From Psychromonas ossibalaenae ATCC BAA-1528 (GTDB taxonomy: Bacteria > Pseudomonadota > Gammaproteobacteria > Enterobacterales > Psychromonadaceae): 64,000 nt of DNA. Positions 8,704-17,523 of the stretch are shown here, in pieces. A model generated the notes under the pieces. That model was not told the DNA's origin. It did no database searches and saw only the letters and a list, made by a program, of their open reading frames with translations. Within the stretch, counting starts at the first letter, position 1. The number at the start of each line of letters is the position of its first letter. The position numbers were made by a program, and so were the translations under genes. The stretch is taken from contig NZ_KB906986.1 in NCBI RefSeq assembly GCF_000381745.1, positions 19,936 to 83,935 on the forward strand, read 5' to 3'.

Positions 8704-9507
8704 ATGTTACCGAAAAATATCTTAACTTCTTACTTACTAATGCTGACCTGCTTTGTCTTTTCTGCACAGCTGCGTGCAGAGCAAGTCTCTATCGGTATTA
8801 GTTTTTCAATCCCCCCCTGGGTAATCAAAGAAACTGAAACTGGATTAGAACTGGACATACTTAAAGAGGCACTTTCAGTTAAAGGCCACACCATAAAAGC
8901 AAACTATCTGCCCCTGGCAAGAGCTTTTGAATCATTTGATTCAGGTCTGGTTGATGCGGTGATTAATGTTAAAAAAGGCATGGTAAAAGGCTTTTATTCG
9001 GATCTGGTGGTCAGTTTTCAAAATTGTGCAATAAGCTTAACCGGCAGCAAATTTGTTATTAATGACATTAATGACCTGCAGGACAAACGTATCGTTGCTT
9101 TTCAAAGGGCATCAACAATATTGGGGCAGGACTTCAACGCAATGACACGGAAAAATACACGCTATAGAGAGGTTTCAGATCAGTCACTGCAGGTAAAACA
9201 GCTTTTTAAAAATCGGGTGGATGTGGTTATTTCGGAAAGGAATATTTTTAAGTATTTTCATAACCAGTCACAACAGGAGTCCCTAGCCGGTGAATCTGTC
9301 TTCGTAATCACTGCCGCAGACCTAAAACAGCAGGTTCAGTATCACTGTATATTTCCGCCTTCGCATTACCACTATGCATTCACTTCTGAAAAAATCCGCG
9401 ATGATTTTAATTACGGTTTAAAAACCATACGGGAAAACGGCCTGTACAACAAAATATTCTCTGATTATGCAGGCACAATAGAAACAACTCCAACTCCACA
9501 GCCCTGA
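8704..9507 (+). CDS. Periplasmic amino-acid-type solute-binding protein (SBP_bac_3 family)
   Basis: 267 residues from the preferred ATG at 8704, which gives a normal signal peptide (SYLLMLTCFVFSAQLRA). An ATG at 8611 would add 31 residues with an extra hydrophobic stretch and is less likely. GGGA at 8694-8697 is a plausible ribosome site for 8704. The mature protein has the family 3 layout: an IPPWVIKETETGLELDILKEAL ligand strand-helix, a two-lobe fold, and a C-terminal helix with YGLKTIRENGLYNKIF. No permease or ATPase is adjacent. Orphan proteins of this type in marine gammaproteobacteria often act as sensors or low-specificity binders. Confidence 0.75.
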   Translation: MLPKNILTSYLLMLTCFVFSAQLRAEQVSIGISFSIPPWVIKETETGLELDILKEALSVKGHTIKANYLPLARAFESFDSGLVDAVINVKKGMVKGFYSDLVVSFQNCAISLTGSKFVINDINDLQDKRIVAFQRASTILGQDFNAMTRKNTRYREVSDQSLQVKQLFKNRVDVVISERNIFKYFHNQSQQESLAGESVFVITAADLKQQVQYHCIFPPSHYHYAFTSEKIRDDFNYGLKTIRENGLYNKIFSDYAGTIETTPTPQP

Positions 9508-9549
9508 ACCAGCGCCCTTAGAAGACGGAAAAATACGCCCGTAGAAAGC

Positions 9550-9587
9550 CGCATCATACTCTGCTGTGACCAGCAAAATATGATGCG
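9550..9587. terminator. Bidirectional terminator hairpin between convergent genes
   Basis: CGCATCATA and TATGATGCG arms, plus inner CTGCTG/CAGCA pairing, lie between the stop codons of the solute-binding protein (9507, plus strand) and the CpdB-like gene (9596, minus strand). Confidence 0.65.
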
Positions 9588-9595
9588 CTATGTTG

Positions 9596-11653
9596 TTATT
9601 TTCCTTTTGGCGGCGCTGTTAAATCAATTTTGTAAATAGCAAAACCGAGTTCATCAACAGCCACTTTTTCCATATTTCTCTGCTTGAACTGTTCAATGAA
9701 TTCAGCAGCTTTTTCTGTGTTTTGTGTTTCAAAACGAACATCCAGCGCTGTATCAGTATCAATCGTTTTAAAACTCCAGTTATGATCAGCTTCCGTAGTC
9801 ACCTGCCCTTTAGCCGCGGTTTGTGCAGTGATGTAATTTGACAATACGCTGCGGTTTTCATCCGGCAGTTCCAGCACAACATGATCAAACCCGGTACCAG
9901 CAAAACTGCCTCCGAATGCACGGTAGTTGTTCACCCCGACCAGAAACTCCATCGCAGCCAGCTTATCACCCGTGTACTGCGTACCGTCTTCAGCTGTATA
10001 AGTTAGGCCTGAAATACGTTCAGCTCCTTCATTACCAGGAACCAGCGTACAGCTGCTGTCGAACTTATTCGGCTGAGTAACATCAATCTGATAAGTGACA
10101 CCGTCAATAACGTCATAGTTATAAGTCGGATGACCGGCATAATTGATTAACGCCTGCGGCTTACTGCTGCCGGGATCAATCTGGTTAAACTGGTTGGCAC
10201 TGCATTCCAGCCAGTCTTTAACCTCAGCACCTGTCGCTTTTACTACTACCATAGTATTCGGGTAAAGATATAAATCGGCGGCATTTTTATAAGTTAGCTG
10301 ACCTTTATCAACCTGCACGTATTGATCCGCATCACTTGATGTACCGTGACGGCCGCCGGCTTTAAATGGAGCCGCGGCAGACAAGACCGGTAAATATTTC
10401 AGTGCCGGGATATTAGCAACCTGCTCTTTGACTTTATCGATTTGCGCATCAGCAACGATCTGCACCGTAGGGTCGTCCTGAACCAGCGTTAGGAAGCTGT
10501 ACATATTACCCGATGCTTTACCAATAGGCTGGGAAACAAACTTAAGCGTTTCCTGATGTTCCGTTTTGACCGCATCACGCAGGTCCTGATCCGCTTCAAC
10601 AAGCGGTTTATCTTTAAAGATCGGACGCGCTTCTGAGTGCGAATCAACTACTGACCAGTTACCCTCTTTCAGTTCTACTTTAAGATCAATAACCCCCAGG
10701 TTATCACCCCAGCGGCCCGGCATAACAGCAGCCACACCGTTTAAAGTACCTTTTTCAATATCTGCATTGGGTATATCAGCATATTTTTGCGCCGGGAAAA
10801 TAGAGTGGCTGTGGCCGAACATAATTGCGTCAATACCATCCACCAGACTTAATGCATAAGTTGCATTTTCTGCATTGATTTCACCTGGATTTTCCGGCGT
10901 TCCTATACCAGAATGCGGAATTGCAATAATGATATCTGCCCCTTGCGCTTTCATCTCAGGTATAAATTTATTGGCACTTGCAATGATGTCATCTGCACGT
11001 ACTTTGCCTTCTAAATGTTTTTTATCCCATTGAAGAATCTGCGGCGGCACAAAACCAATATAACCGATTTTCATCGTGTGCTTATTACCATCAGTATCAA
11101 CGACTTGTTTTTCCTGAATCAGGTAAGGTGTAAATAAGTTATCACCACGTTCCAGGCCGTTCCAGCACTCTGAACTGTCACAATAAACGTTTGCATTAAT
11201 ATAAGGGAACTGCGCGCCGGACAGTGCTTTTTCCAGAAATTCTAACCCATAGTTGAACTCATGATTACCGATATTACCCACGGCATAGTTCAGGGTGTTC
11301 ATTACCTTGTAGGCTGGATGAATATCGCCTTGAGCAACACCTAGATCTTTGTTGTACTGATCAGCAACATAGTCTGCCATTGGACTGCCCTGAAGCAGAT
11401 CACCGTTATCCACTAAAACAAAGTTATCACTCTCTGCACCTGCAGCGCGGATCAGACTCGCGGTACGTGTCAGGCCGATAGTCGGATCTTCTTTGCCGCT
11501 GTAATAATTAAAATCCATAATGTTGGCGTGCAGATCCGTAGTTTCCAGGATTCGCAGATCAACCTGTACTGCTTCTTTATCACTATTCACACTGCATGCA
11601 GACAAGCCTAGTGTAGATGCAATAACCACTGCTAAAACTTTTTTATTAAACAT
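9596..11653 (-). CDS. cpdB: 2',3'-cyclic-nucleotide 2'-phosphodiesterase / 3'-nucleotidase (CpdB-like lipoprotein)
   Basis: 685 residues from ATG at 11653, which puts AGAGA 9 bases upstream and a lipoprotein signal (STLGLSAC) at the N-terminus. An upstream ATG at 11704 is less plausible. The metallophosphatase domain has the complete ligand set: ETTDLHAN, VDNGDLLQGSP, GNIGNHEF, IPHSGIG and MFGHSHS. The C-terminal 5'-nucleotidase domain holds the substrate-stacking aromatics (YNYDVIDGVTYQIDVT). It probably salvages extracellular 2',3'-cyclic nucleotides and 3'-nucleotides as phosphate and nucleoside sources at the outer membrane. E. coli CpdB is soluble and periplasmic; the lipobox here suggests membrane anchoring. 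Monocistronic. Confidence 0.9.
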   Translation of the reverse strand: MFNKKVLAVVIASTLGLSACSVNSDKEAVQVDLRILETTDLHANIMDFNYYSGKEDPTIGLTRTASLIRAAGAESDNFVLVDNGDLLQGSPMADYVADQYNKDLGVAQGDIHPAYKVMNTLNYAVGNIGNHEFNYGLEFLEKALSGAQFPYINANVYCDSSECWNGLERGDNLFTPYLIQEKQVVDTDGNKHTMKIGYIGFVPPQILQWDKKHLEGKVRADDIIASANKFIPEMKAQGADIIIAIPHSGIGTPENPGEINAENATYALSLVDGIDAIMFGHSHSIFPAQKYADIPNADIEKGTLNGVAAVMPGRWGDNLGVIDLKVELKEGNWSVVDSHSEARPIFKDKPLVEADQDLRDAVKTEHQETLKFVSQPIGKASGNMYSFLTLVQDDPTVQIVADAQIDKVKEQVANIPALKYLPVLSAAAPFKAGGRHGTSSDADQYVQVDKGQLTYKNAADLYLYPNTMVVVKATGAEVKDWLECSANQFNQIDPGSSKPQALINYAGHPTYNYDVIDGVTYQIDVTQPNKFDSSCTLVPGNEGAERISGLTYTAEDGTQYTGDKLAAMEFLVGVNNYRAFGGSFAGTGFDHVVLELPDENRSVLSNYITAQTAAKGQVTTEADHNWSFKTIDTDTALDVRFETQNTEKAAEFIEQFKQRNMEKVAVDELGFAIYKIDLTAPPKGK

Positions 11654-11839
11654 ATCAATCATTCTCTTATTAATTAAAATTGAAAAATAATCACTCGCGA
11701 TCATTTCTCAAATAGGTATACCCGTTTAAGTCTGCATGTGTTCTGCTTAATGCTTCGTGTGCTAATCCTTTGACCCATTTCAGTAGAAAGAGAAATGATC
11801 ACAAACTCAACTGGTGTGTATTTACTGTCGATGAAATAA

Positions 11840-11885
11840 CTAAGCCGCTTGGAAATACCTATTATGGTATTTCCAAGCGGCTTAG
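11840..11885. terminator. Perfect 20-bp stem hairpin
   Basis: CTAAGCCGCTTGGAAATACC and its exact complement enclose a 6-base loop. On the minus strand the 3' arm is followed by TTATTTC, a weak U-tract. It could terminate the candidate small ORF at 11919-12017. It is upstream of, and not needed by, the CpdB-like gene. Confidence 0.6.
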
Positions 11886-11918
11886 TGACTGACAGAAAAT
11901 TTTCAGTAGCAACAGTTC

Positions 11919-12017
11919 CTATTTTACGATGCGCCGGGTATTAACCAGACGACATACGGTTTCTTTAAACGTCCAATAGAGAAACGGCAAAATACTGCGG
12001 GATAATTCGTGTTTCAT
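11919..12017 (-). CDS. Candidate 32-residue basic small protein
   Basis: A short frame starting ATG at 12017 and ending TAG at 11919-11921, inside an otherwise gene-free 600-base region. The product begins MKHELSRSILPFLYWTFKET and ends VNTRRIVK: a short hydrophobic/aromatic core flanked by basic ends, suggestive of a small membrane-associated protein. A purine-rich GAGAGGGA lies about 14 bases before the ATG, further than ideal. A strong hairpin follows the stop. No family is recognised, and chance is a real alternative. Confidence 0.3.
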   Translation of the reverse strand: MKHELSRSILPFLYWTFKETVCRLVNTRRIVK

Positions 12018-12257
12018 ATGATATAAGCACAATCCCTCTCTCTGGATCTGTATTTTGATTAAATCATACCCGCAGATCTTAAGTCAATTTATTCTAAAAA
12101 ATCATACAAAAAATTCATATTCAGTTGTCTGATAGGATACTTTTTTAAAGCACAGCAGCTATTTACCATCTAATCCGCAATGGTATATGATGACTCTTTT
12201 CTAAATCATTAAAAAAAGACAGGTACCAGTTAACAGTGCCGCCGGAGAAAACAATAA

Positions 12258-13082
12258 GTGAAAATAATTAACGGTCTTAAGAACATCATCGATAGTTTTG
12301 ATACCTTTATTCTGGATCAATGGGGCGTGCTGCATAACGGCGGCGACGCTTTTGAACAAGCGGTTGAAACACTGGAATTTCTACAAAAGCATAATAAAAA
12401 AGTGGTGATTTTGTCTAACAGCGGCAATACCCACCACTTTTCTTACGCCCGTTTACAGGACTCTGGAATTCGTCGGGACTTATATATCGACGTATTAACA
12501 TCCGGGGATCATATGCGCCATAATTTTAACTCCGGAAAATTTAAGCATCTCGGGACAAAGCCTCTGTTTTTCACCTGGGAAGAAAGCACAACTGTACTTG
12601 AAGAGTGCGGCTTAACCAGTACACCTGTTGAAGATGCATCATTTGTGCTTTGTTATGGGATCAGCCGTCCCGGTGTTGCCGACTATATGGATGATCTTAA
12701 AGCCGCCCGCGCACGTAATCTTGAGTTAGTGGTCAGTAATCCAGACCTTGTTGCAATGACGCCTGAGGGCTCATTAAAAATGTGTCCGGGCTCCATTGCC
12801 AAAGCCTATCAGGATATGGGCGGTATCGTACACTGGCACGGTAAACCGCAGCCGGATATCTACGCAATGTGCAGAGAACTAGTCGGCGGATGGGAGAACG
12901 CGATAGCCGTAGGTGACAGCATGGAACACGATATGGCCGGTGCGGATAATGCAGGAATATCAAGCCTGTTTATTACTAGCGGCATTCATGCACAAGAGAT
13001 CACTGATCAGCAGAGTATTAATGATTTAAGCGCTAAATATGCGGTTAATCCCAGCTTTTATATAAACTGGTTTAAAGTTTAA
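12258..13082 (+). CDS. HAD-superfamily class IIA hydrolase (TIGR01459 / NagD-like)
   Basis: 274 residues starting at GTG (12258), supported by GGAG at 12244. HAD motif I is SFDTFILDQWGVLHNGG, motif II is VVILSNSGN, and the C-terminal motif III/IV region is IAVGDSMEHDMAGADNAGI. The cap between the two Rossmann parts is the class IIA type seen in NagD and phosphoglycolate or pyridoxal phosphatases. The family hydrolyses small phosphate esters; the actual substrate is unknown. It stands alone, followed by a hairpin terminator. Confidence 0.85.
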   Translation: MKIINGLKNIIDSFDTFILDQWGVLHNGGDAFEQAVETLEFLQKHNKKVVILSNSGNTHHFSYARLQDSGIRRDLYIDVLTSGDHMRHNFNSGKFKHLGTKPLFFTWEESTTVLEECGLTSTPVEDASFVLCYGISRPGVADYMDDLKAARARNLELVVSNPDLVAMTPEGSLKMCPGSIAKAYQDMGGIVHWHGKPQPDIYAMCRELVGGWENAIAVGDSMEHDMAGADNAGISSLFITSGIHAQEITDQQSINDLSAKYAVNPSFYINWFKV

Positions 13083-13089
13083 ATTGAAC

Positions 13090-13122
13090 ACTAAAAGCGA
13101 TGGTCGGTGATCACCGCTTTTA
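13090..13122 (+). terminator. Hairpin terminator after HAD gene
   Basis: TAAAAGCG and CGCTTTTA arms flank an imperfect inner stem, 8 bases downstream of the HAD stop codon. Confidence 0.55.
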
Positions 13123-13259
13123 TCCCCTGCAGTTAGACTTCTTCCATTAATCGTTTTACTTCACTTCCCCGAACTGCCAGATTAAAACGGCTCAAACATT
13201 GCTTTAAAATACTATCAGGTTACAATTCAACTGTGTATTTAAACAGTAACCAAAAAATC

Positions 13260-13925
13260 ATGTCATTTAATAAACCGATAAAACCAGCTGAAGATATTGA
13301 CAGCGTACGCAGATCAGCCTTCTGGCATTTAGGCCGCCGTGACCATAGTGAAAAAGAGTTACGCGAAAAAATCGCCCGTAAAACCGATAATCAGCAATGG
13401 ATCGAAACGGTGATAAACGAATGTCTTGAAAATAATTATTTAAATGACAATCGTTTTGTAGAAAATTTTATCCGCAGTGCACAAAATAAAGGTTTTGGTA
13501 TTAACCGGATTAAACGAGATCTGCAGCGTAAAGGCATCGACGCAGGTGATCTGGCGAACACCTTTGAAAGCAGTGTATATGATTATGTAAACGGTGCAGT
13601 AACACTATTGTCAGGCAAATATAACAAGCGTCTTGCTAATCAACACCTAAAACAAAAAGCAATGGCTTTTCTGCAGGGTAAAGGCCACGATTTTAATGAT
13701 ATATTCAGCGCTATTGAAATACATAATGAAGCTTATCCAGAAGAAGAGCGTGTTGATATCAACGAAGCGGCCCAGCTCCTGTTTCGTAAATTTAAGACTG
13801 AAATTGTAGAACGAAAACAGCACGATAAAGCGATGCGATTTTTGTTATCGAGAGGTTATACATTCAGTGATGCCCAGGATGCAGTTAAAGAATTTAATAA
13901 ACAGATGCATGAATCTGACCAGTAA
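13260..13925 (+). CDS. recX: RecX-family regulatory protein
   Basis: 221 residues from ATG at 13260. A GTG at 13233 is also in frame but adds nine residues of no character. The first part shows the RecX signature: RRSAFWHLGRRDHSEKELREKI, then LNDNRFVENFIRSAQNKGFGINRIKRDLQRKGI. The C-terminal part repeats the three-helix RecX unit (AMRFLLSRGYTFSDAQDAV). RecX proteins bind and restrain RecA filaments. recX usually follows recA; here it sits just upstream of radA (29 bases), linking two recombination genes. It is longer than E. coli RecX (166 residues). Confidence 0.8.
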   Translation: MSFNKPIKPAEDIDSVRRSAFWHLGRRDHSEKELREKIARKTDNQQWIETVINECLENNYLNDNRFVENFIRSAQNKGFGINRIKRDLQRKGIDAGDLANTFESSVYDYVNGAVTLLSGKYNKRLANQHLKQKAMAFLQGKGHDFNDIFSAIEIHNEAYPEEERVDINEAAQLLFRKFKTEIVERKQHDKAMRFLLSRGYTFSDAQDAVKEFNKQMHESDQ

Positions 13926-13954
13926 ATAATATAGACAAGCAGCAGGATAAAGTA

Positions 13955-15367
13955 ATGGCCAAGGTAAAAACAAAAATCGCATATGTATGCAGTGAATGTG
14001 GTGCAGATTATAAAAAATGGCAGGGTCAATGTGCCGAATGTAAATCATGGAATACCGTCACAGAATTTAGAGAAGCATCAACGACAACAAAATCGGTAAA
14101 TGCTGCTGTAAACCGTGCTAAAGCAGGTGGCTATGCTGGTGTATTGAGCAGCGGCGTACAGCGGATTTCCGGCGTGCAGGTTGAGAATGCAGCTCGTGTA
14201 ACAACCGGATTGTCTGAACTGGACCGTGTGTTAGGCGGCGGTATCACGCTGGGTTCAGTGGTACTTATCAGCGGCGACCCGGGCTCAGGCAAAACCACCC
14301 TGCTCACCAAAGTGGCCGAAGTCATGTCGCAGTCTATGTCTACCCTCTATGTGACCGCCGAAGAAAGTCTCAGCCAGTGGGCGAAACGCGGCATTGAACG
14401 CTTAAAGCTCAACTTTAATGAAGATAACTTTTTATTATCAGATACCGATAGTGTTGAAGATATTGTTGATCAGTGCGTCGAAAATAACGTCAAGTTTCTA
14501 ATTGCCGATTCAATCCAGGCGTTTGAATCAAATGCTGTGGACGGCTCTGCCGGCGGCGTAACACAAGTAAAAACCTGTGCCAAAATCTTAAACAGATTAT
14601 GTAAGCAGCACGGTATTACCCTGATTCTAGTTGGTCAGGTGAATAAAAACTCGCAGATGGCCGGCCCTCAGACCTTAAAACATATTATTGATACGGCTAT
14701 TCATATTGAAGTGAATGATGCTTCGGTGCGTATTTTACGTGCTGATAAAAACCGTTTCGGCGATACGGAGCAGGTGGGCATTTTTCAAATGACCGAAAAG
14801 GGAATGCACTCGGTTGATAACCCGAGCCGCCTTTTCCTTTCCGGCAGTGAAGAACATTTTGAAGGCTCCGCGATCTCGGTGATCAAAGACGGCGCGCGCA
14901 ACCTGCTGATTGAGATTCAGGCATTAGCGACCGAGGTAGAAGGCGAAAAATCTATCCGCAACTGTATCGGTGTTTCCTACAGCCGTTTATCTCTTATTAC
15001 CGCAGTACTGAAAAAGCACGGCGGCATTCCCACCTATTACGATATCAATATCAGTCTGGTCGGCGGCCTGAAAATGGCCGATTCAGAAACATCGACAGAT
15101 ATGGCGGTAACGGCAGCCTTGCTCAGCTCCATTAACTCCAGACCGCTGCCGGAAGATTCAGTGTTTATCGGCGAACTGGCTCTGACCGGCGAATTACGTC
15201 AGATACCGCAGATTGTGCCGCGTGTGCGCGAAGCATTAAGCCATGGTAAAAAACAAATCTATATTCCAGCGGTGGCTTATCATAAATCGATGCAGCAGTT
15301 TGTTAAAGCGGATCAGTCTGTTATCCCGCTTAAAAACGTTAAGGATTTAATTGAAGCGTTGAATTAA
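13955..15367 (+). CDS. radA: DNA repair protein RadA (Sms)
   Basis: 470 residues. The N-terminal zinc finger CSECG...CAECKSW, Walker A GDPGSGKTTL (about residues 106-115), the RadA-specific RADKNRFGDTEQVG motif (about 264-277) and a C-terminal Lon-protease-like domain (ISLVGGLKMADSETSTDMAV...GELALTGELRQIPQ) are all present. RadA is a RecA-like helicase that extends strand exchange and processes branched recombination intermediates. AGGA precedes the ATG. It is probably co-transcribed with recX and ends at a clear terminator. Confidence 0.95.
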   Translation: MAKVKTKIAYVCSECGADYKKWQGQCAECKSWNTVTEFREASTTTKSVNAAVNRAKAGGYAGVLSSGVQRISGVQVENAARVTTGLSELDRVLGGGITLGSVVLISGDPGSGKTTLLTKVAEVMSQSMSTLYVTAEESLSQWAKRGIERLKLNFNEDNFLLSDTDSVEDIVDQCVENNVKFLIADSIQAFESNAVDGSAGGVTQVKTCAKILNRLCKQHGITLILVGQVNKNSQMAGPQTLKHIIDTAIHIEVNDASVRILRADKNRFGDTEQVGIFQMTEKGMHSVDNPSRLFLSGSEEHFEGSAISVIKDGARNLLIEIQALATEVEGEKSIRNCIGVSYSRLSLITAVLKKHGGIPTYYDINISLVGGLKMADSETSTDMAVTAALLSSINSRPLPEDSVFIGELALTGELRQIPQIVPRVREALSHGKKQIYIPAVAYHKSMQQFVKADQSVIPLKNVKDLIEALN

Positions 15368-15376
15368 GAAATCTCC

Positions 15377-15402
15377 ACAAGGCGCCATGCACGGCGCCTT
15401 TA
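15377..15402 (+). terminator. Terminator of recX-radA
   Basis: AAGGCGCC and GGCGCCTT arms around a 6-base loop, ending TTTAATT, lie about 10 bases after the radA stop codon. Confidence 0.8.
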
Positions 15403-15643
15403 ATTCTCAGGCCATTGAATTTAAAGGGTATAACCTGTAGGTCCATTCTTTTGTCGAAATATTTTACAAAGCCATAAAAACATAATGAACTGATTTATAA
15501 GCGATTAAATATAAAATAGTGCTTAACCTGCTGAAATCACACTGCATAACTATTATAAAAATTTACAGTTGTACTACTTATAAATATACCCCACATTAAA
15601 AACATCCTTCAATCAACTTTAATGAATTGATTTTAAACAACTT

Positions 15644-15687
15644 AATGCTAATGGCCTGATGTTTGCTTCAGTTAACAGATTAGCATT
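15644..15687. promoter_or_regulatory. Inverted repeat flanking the sigma-54 promoter
   Basis: AATGCTAAT (15644-15652) and ATTAGCATT (15679-15687) are perfect 9-bp inverted arms, 26 bases apart. They bracket the -24/-12 element and the expected transcription start of the PEP-CTERM gene. This may be an operator; no protein is assigned. Confidence 0.45.
15652..15667 (+). promoter_or_regulatory. Sigma-54 (RpoN) promoter of the PEP-CTERM gene
   Basis: TGGCCTGATGTTTGCT matches the consensus TGGCACG-N4-TTGC(A/T), with the invariant GG and GC dinucleotides at exactly the required spacing. The predicted start is near 15678, giving a leader of about 50 bases before ATG 15727. RpoN control is established for PEP-CTERM genes in systems with the PrsK/PrsR two-component pair. 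Confidence 0.7.
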
Positions 15688-15726
15688 GCAGGTTGCAGTG
15701 CTTATGCATAAGTAGGAGTTTAACTG

Positions 15727-16359
15727 ATGAACAAGAAACTACATATAGCAGCAGGTTTAGCATTGTCATTTGCTATTAGTAACAGCCAGGCAATTGTTAT
15801 CACAGATATGGTGGGTGACGTTGATTGTTTAGGCGGCGCGATTGTCTGCGGAGCAACCTCATTTACTGGTTCTTTTGACAACAGGTCTCCAGCAGAACTT
15901 GCAGCCACTGACGGCGCTCAGCATACTGACTATGCGACCGGACCGTATGGCACTTGGTTAGGTAATCCGACTTTTAACCACAGCTATTCAGTTTTCAGCA
16001 GCATTGCCTCAGCAACATGGGAAGTTGGTGTCGGTGGTGTACAAAGCCAAAACGATAGACTGTATTTAGACGGAGCACTGTTTGCAAGCGGCGCGCAGAT
16101 CCCTGAACAAGGCTCTAATGGTTATGGTATTTTAAGTTACGCGCTGACCGGCGCTTCACTGATAGCTTTGCTTGACGGCAACGGCTCATTTAGATTCAAT
16201 CTCAATTCTAATGACAGTGGTGAGCCTGTGGTATTTGACTACAGCAAACTCACCATTACAGGTACTCTTCGTGACGGTGAAGTACCAGAGCCTGCGGCGG
16301 CTGCACTTTTAGCCTTAGGTTTATTAGGCTTTGCTTTAACAAGACGCAGAAGAACTTAA
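15727..16359 (+). CDS. PEP-CTERM sorting domain protein
   Basis: 210 residues. A signal peptide (to SNSQA, about residue 22) leads into a beta-rich, Ser/Gly/Asn-rich mature region. The C-terminus is a textbook PEP-CTERM signal: VPEP, then a hydrophobic AAALLALGLLGFALT segment, then RRRRT. Exosortase (EpsH/XrtA family) recognises and cleaves such tails, usually for export with exopolysaccharide. No exosortase is in this window, so it must lie elsewhere in the genome. GGAG precedes the ATG. A sigma-54 promoter lies 60 bases upstream. The adhesive or biofilm-matrix role is inferred from the family. Confidence 0.88.
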   Translation: MNKKLHIAAGLALSFAISNSQAIVITDMVGDVDCLGGAIVCGATSFTGSFDNRSPAELAATDGAQHTDYATGPYGTWLGNPTFNHSYSVFSSIASATWEVGVGGVQSQNDRLYLDGALFASGAQIPEQGSNGYGILSYALTGASLIALLDGNGSFRFNLNSNDSGEPVVFDYSKLTITGTLRDGEVPEPAAAALLALGLLGFALTRRRRT

Positions 16360-16366
16360 TCACTGC

Positions 16367-16393
16367 CATGTGGGAGTTCGCTCCCACTTTTTT
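16367..16393 (+). terminator. Terminator of the PEP-CTERM gene
   Basis: GTGGGAG, a short CGA-type loop and CTCCCAC, followed by a T-run, directly after the PEP-CTERM stop codon. Confidence 0.75.
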
Positions 16394-16562
16394 TGTCCGC
16401 CTTCTAGCTGTTTATTAAAATGTCCGATATGTCACGCCCGCATTGATTATTTAAAAATCCCCTTTGCCAGTCAAAAACAAAAAATCATGAAATAAGCAGT
16501 CATAATAGTGCCGCAAAAATACGCTATTATACTCACTTCAATTTTCATAAAGAGCTTAAAAC

Positions 16563-17507
16563 ATGTTAGCGAACACGACTCTTAAATCTGCTTACAAAAT
16601 TTTGGCTGCGGCAGCCCTGCTTCTTTCACCATCATTATCGGCACTGGACTTAAATAATGCCGTAAAAGGACAGGTCTTTGAGGTTAAATTAAAAGACTTA
16701 TTACCTACCCAGCCTTCCGTCGGCTTTGATCAGATATACTATAAACTAGGCCGCTTTGAGCAGGATCTTAAAAAACAGCTCGATGAAATTTGTGAAACAA
16801 ACGGTCAAAAAGGAATTAAACAGTTCAATATCAATTCACAGGCGGATCTGCCCGGCTCTTTTAAATGCAGAAAACCTGTCGGCAGCCGTATAGACGAAAT
16901 GAAAACCGTTGTGATCGCACCGGATAATCATTTGTATTTAACAGACGGGCATCACACCTTAAATACTTTCTGGCATATGCCCGGAGGCGGTCAAAATTTT
17001 GCACTACATGTGCTGATTAAAAATGATTATCGAAACCTTAACTCGATGGATAGTTTCTGGCAGGCGATGAAAACAGATAAAAATATCTGGTTATTTGACA
17101 GCGAAAACAAACCGCTAGATTTTTCTGAACTGCCGCAGTCATTAGGTTTAATAAACTTCTCCGATGATGTCTATCGTTCGATGATGTATTTCACCCGCGA
17201 CACAGCATGGGAAAAACCTAAACATCCTATCCCGTTTTTAGAGTTTTACTGGGGGCAGAGTTTACGCAGTAATATTAACTTAAGCAGTTATGACTTGTTG
17301 TCCATGCAGGGTTATCTGAAAGCGGTTAAGGACAGCAGTGCCACCTTATTATCCCTTAATGATACAAATTTATCCGGCTCCGGCAGATCTGTGCAGCAGA
17401 TGGGCCTGCTTGAGAAATTTAATCACAAAGCATTTGATAAATTAAGCAGCAGAAAGAGTAAATTAAACTATATGCTGGTTTATAAAACGGCATTAAACAC
17501 AAAATAG
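16563..17507 (+). CDS. Secreted ParB/sulfiredoxin-like fold protein
   Basis: 314 residues with a signal peptide (AAAALLLSPSLSA, cleavage about residue 27). The mature region starts with a ParB-like element, GQVFEVKLKDLLPTQPSVGF. It contains KTVVIAPDNHLYLTDGHHTLNTFW, the DGHHT core of the putative ParB-like nuclease/sulfiredoxin fold family found in exported bacterial proteins. Cytoplasmic ParB has a related motif for CTP or DNA binding; here export argues for another substrate. Function is unknown. It is a single gene, convergent with the downstream pseudogene. Confidence 0.7.
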   Translation: MLANTTLKSAYKILAAAALLLSPSLSALDLNNAVKGQVFEVKLKDLLPTQPSVGFDQIYYKLGRFEQDLKKQLDEICETNGQKGIKQFNINSQADLPGSFKCRKPVGSRIDEMKTVVIAPDNHLYLTDGHHTLNTFWHMPGGGQNFALHVLIKNDYRNLNSMDSFWQAMKTDKNIWLFDSENKPLDFSELPQSLGLINFSDDVYRSMMYFTRDTAWEKPKHPIPFLEFYWGQSLRSNINLSSYDLLSMQGYLKAVKDSSATLLSLNDTNLSGSGRSVQQMGLLEKFNHKAFDKLSSRKSKLNYMLVYKTALNTK

Positions 17508-17523
17508 TTATACGCAGAGCTTA

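Noticed and set aside
16563..17507. Plasmid or chromosome partitioning ParB
   Set aside because: It has a signal peptide, no helix-turn-helix and no parA neighbour; only the ParB-like/sulfiredoxin fold element is shared.
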